Assembly (NCBI GenBank): GCA_018340805.1
Contig: JACMZG010001913.1
Span: 30,004,114 to 30,068,113 of the forward strand
DNA length: 64,000 nt
Origin: Microvelia longipes
Taxonomy: Eukaryota > Arthropoda > Insecta > Hemiptera > Veliidae
Reading direction: 5' to 3'
Positions 1-12,499 of the stretch are shown piece after piece (the first letter of the stretch is position 1; each line of letters begins with the position of its first letter). Below the pieces are notes generated by a model, which did not search any database, was not told where the DNA came from, and saw only the letters and a list, made by a program, of their open reading frames with translations. Position numbers and translations under genes: made by a program.

Positions 1-269
1 TCATCAAATAAAAATATAGTTAAAATAAATAAGTTGAAAGGAGAAAAATAAAATTAGCAAACAATGACGTAATATTTCAGAATCTTCAGGAACATCTAAA
101 TAAAAACTATTGATAATTACAATTATTATTTGAAATGATGTCCTATATGTACCAGAATTAGACAGTAATTATTATCACTCACAACTTACGATATAGGATT
201 ACAAGTTTCATTTAATGATGTCGGAGCAACAATATACAATTAAATATAGAAAGAAAATAAGACCGCTCA
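1..269. other. AT-rich leader, no gene seen
   Basis: AT-rich sequence with stop codons in every frame. It lies just upstream of recognisable Copia pol sequence and may be decayed element sequence, but I see no motif that shows it. Confidence 0.4.
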
Positions 270-1560
270 ATGAAGAAAAAATTTACATCTAAATCAACCA
301 CCTCAAGAGCAAAGTTTAAAATTATTCAACAAAATGATGATATTCTTAAAATGGCACAAAAGACTTTTGGACATTTAAATCAAAAATTACATGAAATTAT
401 TGAAGAATCAAAATATGTAAGAAATTTTAACCCAATAACAATAATTTTGAATTTGTTTGTAGTGCAGCATACAAGCGAATATTCTAGAAAACCTTTTCAT
501 AGCATTGAAACTAAGCAATCAATACATTTTAGATTACTTCACGTAGATTTATGGGTCCTATTCAAGTCAAATCTCTCGAGGATCTAATATATATTAACTA
601 TAGTGGATGACCATTCAAGAAAAATATTTAAAATTTTTAAAAACCAAAGTAGAACAATTGAGAAATATCAAATTTTATAAACCAGTATGAAAACATTACA
701 GGAAAACCGTAAAAACTATACGCTCAGACAACGGAGAGAATTTTTAAATAAAACATGGCTATTTTTTTATAAAAAAGAATTAAACACCAATACTCATACA
801 AGCTATTCACCACAAGTAATGGTATTGCAGAAAGAGCTAATCGGACATAACAGAAAGTGCTACAGCTTATGCTAATACAAAGTAAATTACCTATAGAATT
901 TTGGCAGAAGCAATAGGTACAGCACATATATAAAAAATAAAACTCCTTTTAAGAAACACGGAACAAAAACTCCCAGATGAAATATTTTTATCAAAAACCA
1001 TCGTTAATCACTTAAAAACATTTGATGCAAGCATATATTGGATTCCTCAAATCAAACGTAAAAAGTTTGAGCCAAAGATGAACTAAGGTATTTTGTGGAT
1101 ATTCTATTAATCGAAGAGCATATAAGATATTTGATCCAAAACAAGACATGTTCTTGAATCGAGAGACGTTAAATTCCTAGAGAATGATAAAACGGGATAT
1201 CACTATTAGAAAAGAAGGCAAAGAAGTACTTATCCTGAATTATTTACCACATTATTTTTACACAATGATAATACAAATGAACCAATAAACAAGAGTACAG
1301 CAAATATGAATCGCAAAACGTCCCATAAGATCAACAAAGAAAAAATTAACTATCAAGAGTTTTCTTCAGATGAAGAAGGAGCAAGAATTGCTTACAACAA
1401 AGAAAATTCACTATCTAAGTATGAGCAATGAAACAAGCTGACTCTTTCTAAACATCGAGTATGATTTAGTCGATATACCTCCTGGTATTAACCTATAAAA
1501 TGTAGATGGGGTATATGCTAAGAAAAGATTAAGTGATAGAAAATTTAAATTCAAGCAAGA
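270..1560 (+). pseudogene. Copia-type pol remnant (pre-integrase and integrase)
   Basis: Decayed Ty1/Copia polyprotein read across several frames. At 270-420 there is a GAG-pre-integrase-like stretch with GHLNQKLHEII. At 520-560 a DLWG-type integrase motif is visible, and at 597-625 IVDDHSR, which carries the first catalytic Asp. At 708-740 KTIRSDNGENF carries the second catalytic Asp. Near 850-880 follows ITESATAYANTK, and at 1,020-1,160 a C-terminal stretch with IPQIKRKKFEPKM and FCGYSINRRAYKIFDP, typical of Copia integrases. Frameshifts and stops separate all the blocks, and no reverse transcriptase or RNase H is left before the 3' end at about 1,890, so an internal deletion is likely. This is an inactive relic. 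Confidence 0.8.
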
Positions 1561-1884
1561 TCAGTAGCTTATCTGAATGAGCACCATGAGAAACAAAACA
1601 ATTTTTATATCACCAAATAGCTGATTTTAAACAAAGCATTATCTGCACCAAAAGCTAAAGCTTGTCATATCTAAAACATTTTTTTAATATATCCATAATT
1701 CTTTATTTAAATCTTATAGTCATTTTAATATTATCATATCTAAAATTTTTTTTATTAATATATATCTAAATTGATTTATATATTTGTTTTAATAAATTTC
1801 AATATATTTACACTCATTACAAATTATATATTTATAACTATTCTAATCTATTATACACAATATTTGTTATAGAAAATTATAAAA

Positions 1885-2212
1885 ATTAAGGGGGGAATTT
1901 GTTGGATTATTTTTTAATAATTTTGAAATTGTCATGTCAGTCAAATTCTTTTTAAAAATATATTATTAATATTTTTGTATTGAAAAGAGTTATTAAATTT
2001 ATCTAGCCAAAGCCAACAAAAAATACTAACAGCGATCTATCTAGGTTTACTACATAATCTTTGGGTTTAGGCAGGTAGTTTAGGTAAATAAATTTATAAG
2101 TGGAGGAGGGTAATTTATCTACAATAGGGGCCCGCCGAGCTCTTTGAAAATCACAGGCATATTTGTTAAAGAAACTTAGAAGGGATTAAAGTGATTTATT
2201 AATATTTTACAC
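1885..2212 (+). repeat. Copia polypurine tract and probable 3' LTR
   Basis: A purine run (AAGGGGGGAA) at about 1,888-1,898 is followed directly by TGTTGG, a classic Copia polypurine tract and LTR start. It lies in the expected place after the pol relic. The right end is uncertain: a CA at about 2,212 would give an LTR of about 314 bp. No second LTR is in the window to confirm it. Confidence 0.4.
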
Positions 2213-2775
2213 TAAACTTACATATCTTGATAAGAGTCATTTGCAGAAGTCGTATAGTACAGATTTTGTTATTAGGCTCCTTCATTTTTTTGTTATAGGG
2301 TGTATTATTTTTATTTGCAAACAAATACAAGTCAAATGAAATTTTGTTTCCTGCCAACAATATATGATAGTTTCCAGTAAGGATTTTCTCTTTTTTAATA
2401 ATACACTTAGGTCTTAATCTTGCAAAAAGCAAAGTACCAGCTAGACAAGAGGTGATAAGCATAATCACGAATTTATAGATGAGGATAGCAATTTTTAATT
2501 GAGAGCAAACAATCTTTGTGACATAACCTTAGACTTGCATCTTCACATTCCCTGAGGTGACATACATCCCTAATATCACCAGCTTTAATGCCATTGTTAG
2601 TTCTTGGCACCGATAGATAACACCATCGTCTGGTGCTATTAAGAATTAGTTCCATCTCTCTCTATTAGAGTTTACTTATAATACACTGGTATAAGCCCTC
2701 AGTTATAAAATAATTAAATACAAAAATATAGAAATTAATTTTCTTTTCTTAATCAAGAGCTGAATCTAACTATAA
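2213..2775. other. unassigned AT-rich sequence
   Basis: No recognisable gene. A short open stretch on the minus strand at 2,473-2,655 resembles no family I know. It could be Copia LTR or LINE 5' sequence. Confidence 0.3.
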
Positions 2776-2781
2776 GTAAAC

Positions 2782-3601
2782 ATGGGTGATAAACAAAAAA
2801 CTAATAATGTAGAAGACATTATAAAAAATATTGAGGCTGATTTGGCTGCATCAAATGAAAGAATGATGAAAAGATTTGATCTTTTAGTGCAGAAAATTAG
2901 CCTTAAAGAGGAACTAAAATAATAGATTAAAACATTTGGAAATTGAAGATCGGAAGCAAAATATTACATTTGTAGGTATACAAAAAGTATTAAATGTTAA
3001 AGAAAGAGATCATGCCTTGATCAAATTTATAAATAAATAATGGGGGTTGACTGCCAATCCTATGCCGTTGACTACATTATTGATTTCAACAAGAATAAAG
3101 AAAGTAAAACAACTATTTGATTTGTTGCTTCCTCAACTTCTTTCGAGAAGTTGACAAATGATTTATAATTTTATAAATAAATTATTTATAAATAATTTTT
3201 TTAATTTCTCAAAAGAAATTAAGAAATTATTCTATTTTCTACTAGAAAAAGACTCAAAATAATGATGTTTACAATGAGGAAACTAAAAGAATTAAAAAAA
3301 ATGTATCCCGATAATTTTTAAAGAAAGATAGAAAGGCAACCATGCAATTATTAAGTTAGATAAGTTATTTATAAATTGAATGCTTTGGCAGAATGTAAAC
3401 TCTGATGACGACTCTTCAGAATCAAACTCAAAGGATGATAGTGATCAATTGGGAAACGATTCTGAGTCTGCAGAAAAGAGTTCTTCTGATGAAGACACAA
3501 AAGAAAATTCCAGTGATTTACAGCAAAACATCAGCGTCAAAGCTACACGTAAAAAAGGTAACCATTCTAAAAAAAAATATAATAAGAATTTCAAATTATA
3601 G
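2782..3601 (+). pseudogene. LINE ORF1-like relic with acidic Ser-rich tail
   Basis: An ATG at 2,782 opens a short frame of about 46 codons with a coiled-coil-like Glu/Lys pattern. After a stop comes LEIEDRKQNITFVGI at about 2,937-2,985, and then a stretch with ERDHALIKFIN. This pattern (coiled coil, then E-D-R-x-x-N-I/L-x-F-x-G-I, then a short RRM-like segment) is typical of L1- and Jockey-type ORF1 RNA-binding proteins. At 3,380-3,601 an open frame of 73 codons encodes a strongly acidic Ser/Asp/Glu tail that ends in a basic Lys-rich run. Several stops and shifts break the frame. Known: ORF1 proteins package LINE RNA. Inferred: this is a 5' half of a dead LINE. Confidence 0.5.
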
Positions 3602-3724
3602 TATATTCTATTAACAGTTTCAATTCGTTAATAATAGTCCTCAATGTTTTACCCAGCTTAACATTTTTATCAAAATGAAGAGACTGATATGTCAGCTGAG
3701 AGTAACAGGGAAGTCATACAAAGG

Positions 3725-4340
3725 ATAGTATTGAAATAGCAATCTCATATGCTCAGCCTTCCAAATAATTGTCAAGAACCCAAAGACCTAGTACATGTTA
3801 TAGTGCGCTGCCCCATTTATTTCAACCACACATCTCATTGGCAACTAGCTATTAATAATAGATCACTGTTTTCCCAAAACTCTCCATACTTTATTAATCA
3901 GCTTTTAACCATTTTTAATCCAACTAATTCTTTCCTTGCTTTCAATCAAGCAAGGAATCTATAACTCTTTCCATCATCTGTTTCTCTTAAGAGCCTTTTG
4001 TCTCAATGAATAACAGTTTTGTCTCAACAACCTTGTATGTCTTTTATCTCATTTCTAATCCATCATTTATTAACAATAGTTTTTTGTAATTACTTATTAT
4101 TAAAATAATATATACATCTAGTCATAAGGTGCTAAATAGCATATAAGCTTTAGTTTCAATAAATTGAATCCAAAATTAAAGAAAAATAAAAAGAAGAATA
4201 AAAGAACTATAAACATAAGAACACAAAAAATAAGCAATAATAGGACATTGATTATAATAAACTCTTGATAATGAAATTTATTATTTAATAAATAATATTA
4301 TCCCAAGTAAAATTATTTATATTTACATGTAAATAATTTA
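3725..4340 (+). pseudogene. LINE ORF2 C-terminal fragment and 3' tail
   Basis: An open stretch at 3,749-3,964 encodes a Cys/His motif of the type found at the C-terminus of Jockey/RTE-like ORF2 proteins, with CQEPKDLVHVIVRCPIY matching the C-x-E-x(2)-D-x(2)-H-x(3)-R-C-P pattern. It ends at a stop at 3,961. The remaining sequence to 4,340 is AT-rich and may be LINE 3' UTR. Apart from the neighbouring ORF1-like relic, no endonuclease or reverse transcriptase remains between the two, so the element is internally deleted or these are two elements. Confidence 0.5.
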
Positions 4341-4342
4341 TA

Positions 4343-5472
4343 TGTAAGCAGACGGGGTGTCGATACTACTTCACTGACGGCAAACTTACGATTCGAAATA
4401 AATACCGGCTCTGTCAGCACCCAGCTGGGATAAGGAGTCGAACACAATAAAATTAAAAGATTTGGTTACACATAATATTAATAAAAATAAATAAATATAC
4501 AAGTCAATAAATAATTGAATAGTTTTCATAAAAAATAAGAACTGAAAATAGTTATGAACTAAGTTAGGTAAAATATTAAATATTTAGGGTTACGTCCTTT
4601 GCTGTTGCTTAATGGCGTGATGATGGCCATACAGATGAGTTCAGATGGCAGTATTCCAATCTTGAAGTAGAAGAGAAGAAGCGAAGGTACTTACAGGTTG
4701 CGAGGTTTAGAGAAGATTGTTATGAGTTGTAGAAGTTAGTTAAGAGCTGGTAATGTATGTTAGATAAGCTCATTCCTCAAGTAGAGAGGCTATTAACTTC
4801 ACTCCAAAATTGTTCACACGACCGCGAACGCGCCGAATCTGAAGCCGGGCAACGGAACGGAAGGAAAACAGTAAAGTTTAGATCTAGTAGCTGCGCACTT
4901 AGCAAGATCAGGTTGAATACCGGACAAATTCGAATAAGATAAAGTTAGTATTATTATGTATAAACTCGAACAGGAAAGTTATTTAAATCACACTTGAACA
5001 CCACGGAGTTATTCGGTAAAGTGGTAGATCGACGTGCTCTGAACAAGCCTTGGTCCGGGACTGAGTGTAAATCAGACCCCAGAGAATGGAGATAAATATG
5101 ATGAAATGATGGAAGAAGGGTGGTGTGATTTAAGCAGAAATCTAAAAATGGAGTTGGTGTTGAAAGATAATTGTTAGATTAAAGATGTCTGTAAAAAGGT
5201 TGTTAGATCCTCGGAGGAGTGAGGTAAAAGTTGCAGAATCTATTGTTAGCGGATTAGGACTCCCAAGACTTGGAGGAAGAAGGGCTTACCCTTAAGTAGA
5301 TAATGGATATGAGTGAGATATGAGTAAGATAGAAATGTTCCAGGTATATATAAATAGATATAAAAGGTTATAGGATATGCATTAAAAAGTTAGTAACCAA
5401 ATTCAAATAAAAATTACAAAGTAAAAATTAAAAATACTTTAAAATGTAAAGAAAAATGTTCATTCCTAAACA
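4343..5472 (-). repeat. BEL copy A, 3' LTR
   Basis: About 1,130 bp, nearly identical to 11,163-12,289 and 26,650-27,788, and more diverged from 17,510-18,631. On the plus strand it runs from tgtaagcag to cctaaaca. Confidence 0.92.
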
Positions 5473-5490
5473 TTCGCCCACCAAAAAGGG
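5473..5490 (-). promoter_or_regulatory. BEL copy A polypurine tract
   Basis: On the minus strand a purine-rich stretch (GGTGGGCGAA) directly precedes the 3' LTR, the position of the plus-strand primer. Copy B has the equivalent at 18,632-18,646. Confidence 0.6.
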
Positions 5491-5549
5491 CTAAGGCCTT
5501 TTTAAGGTTCAGGAAGAACTAAAATTAAATTTACAGGTAATACTTAAAA

Positions 5550-6730
5550 CTAAAATGTGGCATCAGAGCTTACAATAGACAGTAAAGAAACTAATTTCAC
5601 GACGGGCCGCTTGTAGACTCCTTTGGCCGTTTTGATTGTAGCTACCCTAACTACTCCATCTGTGCCAGGATGCACATCAATGACTCGAGCAATTGGCCAC
5701 GAGCAAGGAGGAACGTGATCTTCGATGAGAAGAAACTGCGTCGTCTATGCATAAATTGGGCTTCCTTGGTCCATTTATTTCTCTTCTGGAGAGTCTGAAG
5801 ATTCTAAGCGCCAACGGTTCCAGAACTTCTGTGTACTCTGCTTGACCAGCTCATCTAGAGAGTCTATTTTCTGGAAGATGTTCGAGTTCTGTTCAGGTAA
5901 GATGTTAGAGTTGCCCGATGAGGAGTGACCTGGAGTTAGAGGTTGAGGATCGTTGGGATCAGTAGATATAAGGGTCAGAGGTCTTGAATTGAGATAGCTT
6001 CAATTCTAATGAAAAGAGTCTCTAACTCTTCTTTAGAGAGCACATTTTCACAATAACTTCTTTGTTAAGGTCTTAACAGACTTGATACCAGCCTCCATAT
6101 CCCACCGAAATGTGTGAATAAGGAGGATTAATTTCATGAGATACCCTTCGAAGACGTATAATAAGTCAATTCGTCCCTGGTTTTACTGGTGAGAAGCCAG
6201 CGCCGTACTTCTTTTAAGTAGTTAGCTGCTCTTACAAAATTAGTACCACAGTCTGATACTATTATTGCTGGCATCCCTCTTCTAGAAATGAAACGTTCTA
6301 TAGCGTTAAGAACATCTCGGTAGATAAAGATGAACGAGTTCTAAATGAAGGCTTTGGTTGATAAACAAACGAAAAGGCAAAGATATGCCTTGGTAATAAC
6401 AGATCTTCGTAGAGTTGACTCCTTACACTGAATGACCACGAAGTCCACTCCAACATGGTAAAAGGCACGCCTTTCAGAGAATCTAACTTTAGGTAAGTCA
6501 GACATCACTGGAGGTTGAGGGTTACAGCGCCATTTAAAACAGATTTAGCATTTGTATGTTCGCTCTTTAACCAGCTTACGGCAAAAGGGAATCCAGTAAG
6601 AATTTGAATGATAGATTGTAAAGTAGTAGGACCCACGTGTAAACATTGGACATGAAAGTAGTCGATAATAAGTTTTGTAAGGTGAGTGTTTTAGGTAGAA
6701 GAATAGGTGTTTACTAGTGGCACTCAAGTT
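5550..6730 (-). pseudogene. BEL copy A integrase and C-terminal region, broken
   Basis: The same integrase as in copy B at 18,772-20,000, read on the minus strand, but broken by many small indels so that no long frame survives. Recognisable blocks are the C-terminal DUF5641-like region (5,600-5,900), the DDE region with the GGIWEAG-type Glu (about 6,100) and the SDCGTNF-type Asp (about 6,255), and the zinc-binding region (6,545-6,730). It cannot encode an active enzyme as written. Confidence 0.75.
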
Positions 6731-8896
6731 GCTGTTTTCTAAGCGGCCACCAAAACAAAGTACATTATTGGGTCCATAATGGGTTCAGATGTTTTAGGTC
6801 TTGATAGGTGTTACCTTTAGGTGAAGATAAGAAAAGATCGGGCCACTGTTGTTTCTGTACAAGTTGAATACATCTGAGGTTAGCATCGTGAAACTCAGAA
6901 GGAGTTAAAAAAACTAGAGTCCGTTTATCTCGCGGAAGCTTAGTGTTGCGGGCAACCTTAAGATGTATGCAACAAGACGAATAAGTTCCATGTAAGATTA
7001 TAATGTTCCATCCATGTTAAGTCAGGTTGTTAGATAGGAGACATAAAACTGGTTCTTTCTTAAGTTCTGGAAGTTCGTCACGATTAGGTAAGATGACTGA
7101 AGATTTCGGCCAAGAAGATTGAGGTAAGGTTAAAAAGGCAGGTCCGTTCCACCAAAGTTGGTTTTGGAAAAGGTCTTTAGGTTGTAAACCTTTAGATACC
7201 ATATCCGCAGGATTAAACTGGATCGAACATGTCTCCAGACAGCAATATCTGTTAAAGTAAGAATTTCTGATGTCCTATTGGCCACAAACGTTTTAGATTG
7301 TTAGTACTAATGATAGCCAAGATAGGACTACTGTAGAATCAGTGAAAAGTATTATTTCCGAGATACTTAGCTTGTTAGTTAGCTTCTTGACTGAATCTAC
7401 TAGACGTGAGAGCACTAATGCTCCACATAGTTCAATGCGTGGCACGTTATTGTTTTGATTGGTGCAGCTTTGATTTAGCCTTGATGATGTTGACGTATAT
7501 AGAATCTTCACGTACCAAACGCAAGTATAAAACAGCTCCATAGCCTCGTTGTGATCCATCACAGAACCCAACAAGTTGAGCAGAGTAGGTAGAAGTAGTT
7601 AGAATGTATCTAGGAATAGAAACTTGAGATAAAGATGGAAGTTGTGAGATAAACACCGCCCACCGTGACAAAATCGGCTCAGGAACAGTATCATCCCAAT
7701 CAAGGTTAGCTAGCCAAGTCTCTTGGAAAATGCATTTTGCCATAAAAATTACGGGTGATAGATATCCAAGCGGATCATAGAGTCGCGCTATGGTTGACAA
7801 GATAGATCGTTTAGTGTAGACTATGTTTTTATCCAAGTTGACAGAATAAGAAAATGCATCTTTCACAGGATCAAACTGGAGACCTAGTATTTAACTCGAC
7901 CATCAGATTCTTCAGAGAAAGATATAGTTTGTTGATCAGAAGAGTTTGGATCTAGTAGAGCCGGATGATTACTAGTCACTTACTAAGTTCAAAACCTCCT
8001 TTAGCAAGTAGATCAATTAACTGTTGTTTAAGAGCAAGAGCATCTTGGATATTATTTGCCCCTGTCGCAATATCATCTGTGTATGTTCCTCGACTAAAAC
8101 TCGTGATGCTTCAGGAAACGGTTCTCCCTCGTCAGCAACAAGTTGCCTCAGAACACGTATGGCAAAATAGGCGAACAAGATAAGCCGTAAGTCAAGGTTT
8201 GAAGTTCGTATTCTTCAATTGGTTGCTCTGGGTTAAAACGCCATAATACATGCTGATATTTCTGTCAGTTGGTTCCAGAACAATCTGTCTGAACATTTTT
8301 ACAATGTCAGCTGTAAAAACAATGGAATATGTTCTAAAGTTAAGAATTATTTCGGATATATCAGTTTTGCAATTTCGTCCAGTTAGAAGTTGATCGTTGA
8401 GAGAGTTAGGAGATAAACCACGGAATGAAGCGTCGAAAACAACACGTATTTTGGTTACATCACCATCTTCTTGCTTAAGAACACTATGATGTGGCAAAAT
8501 AAATGTAGCAGTTTCTTCAGTTACTGCCATATGATTTAAATCGATATACTCTTTCATAAAACGAGTATACTCAGATTTGAGATCAGGATTTTTATACAGC
8601 TTAAGCTCGATGTTAAGCAGTCTTCGCTTAGCTATTTCTTTGGAAGGTGTGACTTCTGGTTTCTTTGTTTTAAACGGGAGAGATACAACATATCTTCCAG
8701 ATGGTAATCGTCTATGAGTTTGTTGAAAATGGTTCTCACACATCTCTTCTTCTTTTGTAAGTTTAGGACAGGCTGAAGTAACTTCTTCAACTTCCCAAAA
8801 TTTCTTTATTAAGTTGTTGGTGTCTTCAGAAGAACTATTTATGAAGAAAGTTGAACAGTTAGAGTCATCAGGTTCGTTATTAAGTTTTCCTGACAC
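6731..8896 (-). pseudogene. BEL copy A reverse transcriptase / RNase H, broken
   Basis: Minus-strand fragments covering RNase H (7,017-7,574), the A17-type connection domain (7,447-7,866) and the reverse transcriptase N-terminal half (8,192-8,896). The RT piece contains IRVVFDASF and FTADIVKMFRQI, where the Asp in the second motif is the first catalytic RT aspartate. The frame shifts repeatedly relative to copy B, including near 8,085, which disrupts the YTDD region. Copy B retains an open version of this region. Confidence 0.75.
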
Positions 8897-9203
8897 TACA
8901 TGACCGAAAATGGTAGGTAGTAGTTTGGTTTCATCTTTAGAAATGGTAATAGGAGCTCCAATAAGCGTGTCTAGATAGATATCAGCTCTATAAGAAAGTC
9001 TACAGTGTTAGGTAAGTAGAACTCTGGATCAGCAAGTGAATAGTTGAAGTATTTTTCATAAATTTCCTTAGGTAAAGGATTTTGAGGTAAAGTGCCAGTA
9101 ACTTGAGGATAAATGATAGCTGTAGTTTAAGAGACTGGCTGTCATTATTGAGAGGCTAATGAGGCAAGTAACTTTGCCAGAAGCACCAGCTAAAATAGAT
9201 TGA
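8897..9203 (-). pseudogene. BEL copy A protease-RT linker, broken
   Basis: Sequence equivalent to 24,373-24,700 in copy B. It is the linker between the aspartic protease and the reverse transcriptase. Stops and shifts are present in all frames, and I recognise no domain. Confidence 0.5.
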
Positions 9204-10818
9204 TTAACACCAGTAAGCTTTCTGTTGAATGGTTGAGGATAAACCTAGTTTCTTAGCCCATTGCTTTGAGATCATAGAGTAGTGGCTACATGAGTCTAAT
9301 AAAGCCCTTACTTTATGAAACTTTCCTGTACTGTCTTGAATTGCTATACATGCTGTGCCTAGAAGAACGTTAGATTCTGATGTAGGTTGAGTTGTTCCAA
9401 CGAAATCTGATTTTGAGCTGTTCTCCGAAGTGTTTTCAACTTTATTGTTTTCCTGAGCTAAGTTTGAAGAAGATGAGTTGCTCTGTCGCACAAAGAACTG
9501 TGATGACGCGAAAAACAATACATACAAGTCTTGTTAGATTTGCAGTCCTTCAATAAGTGCCCTCCAGCATATAGGCAATTCTCACATACTTTGAGTTTGC
9601 TTATTCTGGCTCTGCGTTCGTAAGGAGTAAGTTTAAGATAAACGGACATCTAGTCAAAGGATGCTGGTTTTTACAAAGTAGACAGAGTAATTAGGCTGAT
9701 AATTAGAATTATTTTTTTGGGTGTTGTGAAGAAGAATGAGAGCGTTGGTTAAAATTAGATTTAGCATTAGTTTTAACTTGAGAAGAGTTAGAAAGTAAAC
9801 TAAACTTAGCTGGTTTAAAATTATTGTAGTTTTTGTTAATACTAGAGATATTTCTAGCATAGTTAGAGTTTGTTGAAGTAGATACTGAAGAAGCTGCCAT
9901 CTCTAGCACATTACATCTCCTTTGAATAAAATCCTTCAACTCCATGAATGTTGGAAATTCGGTGTCCTGAAACTTGGTTTCAACTTGTTCACGGGTCTTT
10001 GAGTCTAATAGTTTGATGGCTAAATTAAAAAGAATAAACTCAGATTCCTTTTCTATATGCAGGTTTTGAAAGGCTGTTATGTTTTCAGCGACCTGACGCA
10101 GAAATTCTTTTAAAGATGAGGTAGTTTGTTTGGTTAAAGTTGTGAAATTGAAAATGTTTGATAGGTAAGACGAAGCGAGCTTGCGTTTTTTAGCATATGT
10201 TTCTATAAGAGTTTGCCACGCTTGGTCATAACCAGAATCCGTGATTGGAATAGCCTTAATTGAATTTTAGCATCACCTGATAAAGCACCATTAGATAGTG
10301 AAACTTTTCAGTATTAGATAAGTTAGAGTTGTGAATAAGAAACAAAAGGCATCGTAAAAAGGTTGCCAGTCTTCAGACTTACCACTGAACTTAGGAATGT
10401 CTAAATCTGGGAGTTTAGCTCTGACTTGTCTAGTCTCACTTAAAATAGTTGATAGTTCTGCAGCAAAGTTAGGAGGTAAAATAGATTGAGGTTGTACAGG
10501 AGGGAAGTACCTGTCAAAAGTTGTTAATATTTCATAATAATAACGCTTAGCGTCAGTTTGTTTAGCGGTATCATCAGCTGAAGGAAAGGTATCAGGTTCA
10601 CCGTTGACAGCGTGAGCTTCCATCAAGTCATCCCACACTTGTGTAAACCTAGCATAAACAGCTCGTGTGTCTTGAGCTTTGATTTTAAATTCTGGTATCT
10701 TACTGCTGTCAGTAGCACACTCGCGACCATGATGACAGTAAGATCTAAGCTCTACAACAATGCAGTTCAGCTTATTGCGCATAAAAGCGGCTTGCTGTTC
10801 AAAATTGTGTTCACCCAT
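9204..10818 (-). pseudogene. BEL copy A gag and aspartic protease, broken
   Basis: The gag start ATG is at 10,818, chosen because it matches the MGEHNFEQQ start in copy B. A DUF1759-type capsid region follows (10,291-10,818, then shifted frames to about 9,860), with zinc knuckles at about 9,480-9,650 and an aspartic protease motif ALLDSCSHYSMI at about 9,280-9,320. Several one-base changes break the frame. Gag would form the particle and the protease would cut the polyprotein. As written, neither is complete. Confidence 0.75.
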
Positions 10819-11140
10819 GTTAATGCACTGTTGTTATGATGTTGGTTATTGACTCCTTCGTTATCCGACAGTATAAGTACAGAATGAACAAGAAAAGAAT
10901 CAGACAAATCCTTCTGTTCGTGATCCTGAAATGACATAAAAACTACCCTAATGCCACAAGAAGACTGAATTGGCAAAATTTAAAATATAAAACCTTCATA
11001 AAAATATAGTAATTTATACTTTAAGTAGTTAAAAAGGATTAAAATGATAATGCTAAAAAAGCTAGATAATTGGAGGGCTATAAAAATAAATATAATAAAG
11101 TGCTGACTCACTATGCACCAACCGGAAGTGGTGATAGGAT
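10819..11140 (-). other. BEL copy A leader between PBS and gag
   Basis: Untranslated leader of the element. A minus-strand open stretch reaches up to 10,976 ahead of the gag ATG, but I prefer the start at 10,818. No other feature is seen. Confidence 0.5.
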
Positions 11141-11158
11141 ATCCGGCTCGAAGGACCA
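11141..11158 (-). promoter_or_regulatory. BEL copy A primer binding site (tRNA-Tyr type)
   Basis: The plus-strand sequence atccggctcgaaggacca matches the 3' end of eukaryotic tRNA-Tyr including CCA, so the minus strand carries its complement four bases inside the 5' LTR. It is identical to 26,628-26,645. Confidence 0.75.
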
Positions 11159-11162
11159 GAAA

Positions 11163-12289
11163 TGTAAGCAGACGGGTGTCGATACTACTTCACCTGACGG
11201 CAAACTTACGATTCGAAATAAATACCTCCTGTCAGCACACCCAGCTGGGATAAGGAGTCGAACACAATAAAGATAAAAGATTTGGTTACACATAATATTA
11301 ATAAAAATAAATAAATATACAAGTCAATAAATAATTGAAATAGTTTCATAAAAAATAAGAACTGAAAATAGTTATGAACTAAGGTAAAATATTAAATATT
11401 TAGGGTTACGTCCTTTGCTGTTGCTTAATGGCGCTGATGATGGCCATACAGATGAGTTCAGATGGCAGTATTCCAATCTTGAAGTAGAAGAGAAGAAGCG
11501 AAGGTACTTACAGGTTGCGAGGTTTAGAGAAGATAGTTATGAGTTGTAGAAGTTAGTTAAGAGCTGGTAATGTATGTTAGATAAGCTCATTCCTCAAGTA
11601 GGAGGCTATTAACTTCACTCCAAAATTGTTCACACGACCGCGAACGTGCCGAATCTGAAGCCGGGCGAACGGAACGGAAGGAAAACAGTAAAGTTTAGAT
11701 CTAGTAGCTGCGCACTTAGCAAGATCAGTTGAATACCGGACAAATTCGAATAAGATAAAGTTAGTATTATGTATAAACTCGAACAGGAAAGTTATTTAAA
11801 TCACACTTGAACACCACGGAGTTATTCGGTAAAGTGGTAGATCGACGTGCTCTGAACAAGCCTTGGTCCGGGACTGAGTGTAAATCAGACCCCAGAGAAT
11901 GGAGATAAATATGATGAAATGATGGAAGAAGGGTGGCGTGATTTAAGCAGAAATCTAAAAATGGAGTTGGTGTTGAAAGATAATTGTTAGATTAAAGATG
12001 TCTGTAAAAAGGTTGTAGATCCTCGGAGGTTGAGGTAAAAGTTGGCAGAATCTATTGTTAGCGGATTAGGACTCCCAAGACTTGGAGGAAGGAAGGGCTT
12101 ACCCTTAAGTAGATAATTGGATATGAGTGAGATATGAGTAAGATAGAAATGTTCCAGGTATATATAAATATATAAAAGGTTATAGGATATGCATTATAAA
12201 AAGTTAGTAACCAAATTCAAATAAAAATTACAAAAGTACAAAAATTAAAAATACTTTAAAATGTAAAGAAAAATGTTCATTCCTAAACA
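11163..12289 (-). repeat. BEL copy A, 5' LTR
   Basis: About 1,127 bp, a near-identical partner of 4,343-5,472. A TATA-like run (tatatata near 12,160-12,170) could be the element promoter, but that is a guess in AT-rich sequence. Confidence 0.92.
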
Positions 12290-12499
12290 TATATTATAAA
12301 TTTATAATAATTTATAAATTTAAGGGTGAATTGCTTATATTTTTTGTTACCAATATAAGTATGTACTCCAACTTTGAATAAGACAATGTCTTATAAACAA
12401 ATATGATTTCTTATTCTTATTTTAAGATTCATTTGCCTTTAATATAAGAATAAAAAAAGACAAAAGGTTTTCATGACAACCTATGATTTTTATTAAATG

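Larger units (their letters stand above)
4343..12289 (-). mobile_element. BEL/Pao LTR retrotransposon, copy A (degraded or poorly polished)
   Basis: Full-length element in minus orientation: 5' LTR at 11,163-12,289, primer binding site, gag, protease, reverse transcriptase/RNase H, integrase, polypurine tract, and 3' LTR at 4,343-5,472. The order gag-AP-RT-RH-IN with an A17-type domain is diagnostic of BEL/Pao. The LTRs begin TG and end CA on the element strand. A possible 4-bp target-site duplication, tata, flanks it (4,339-4,342 and 12,290-12,293), but the flanks are AT-rich. The coding frame is broken many times by one- and two-base indels where copy B is open. Many are shortened homopolymers or dropped bases, as expected of unpolished long reads. 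Confidence 0.92.
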
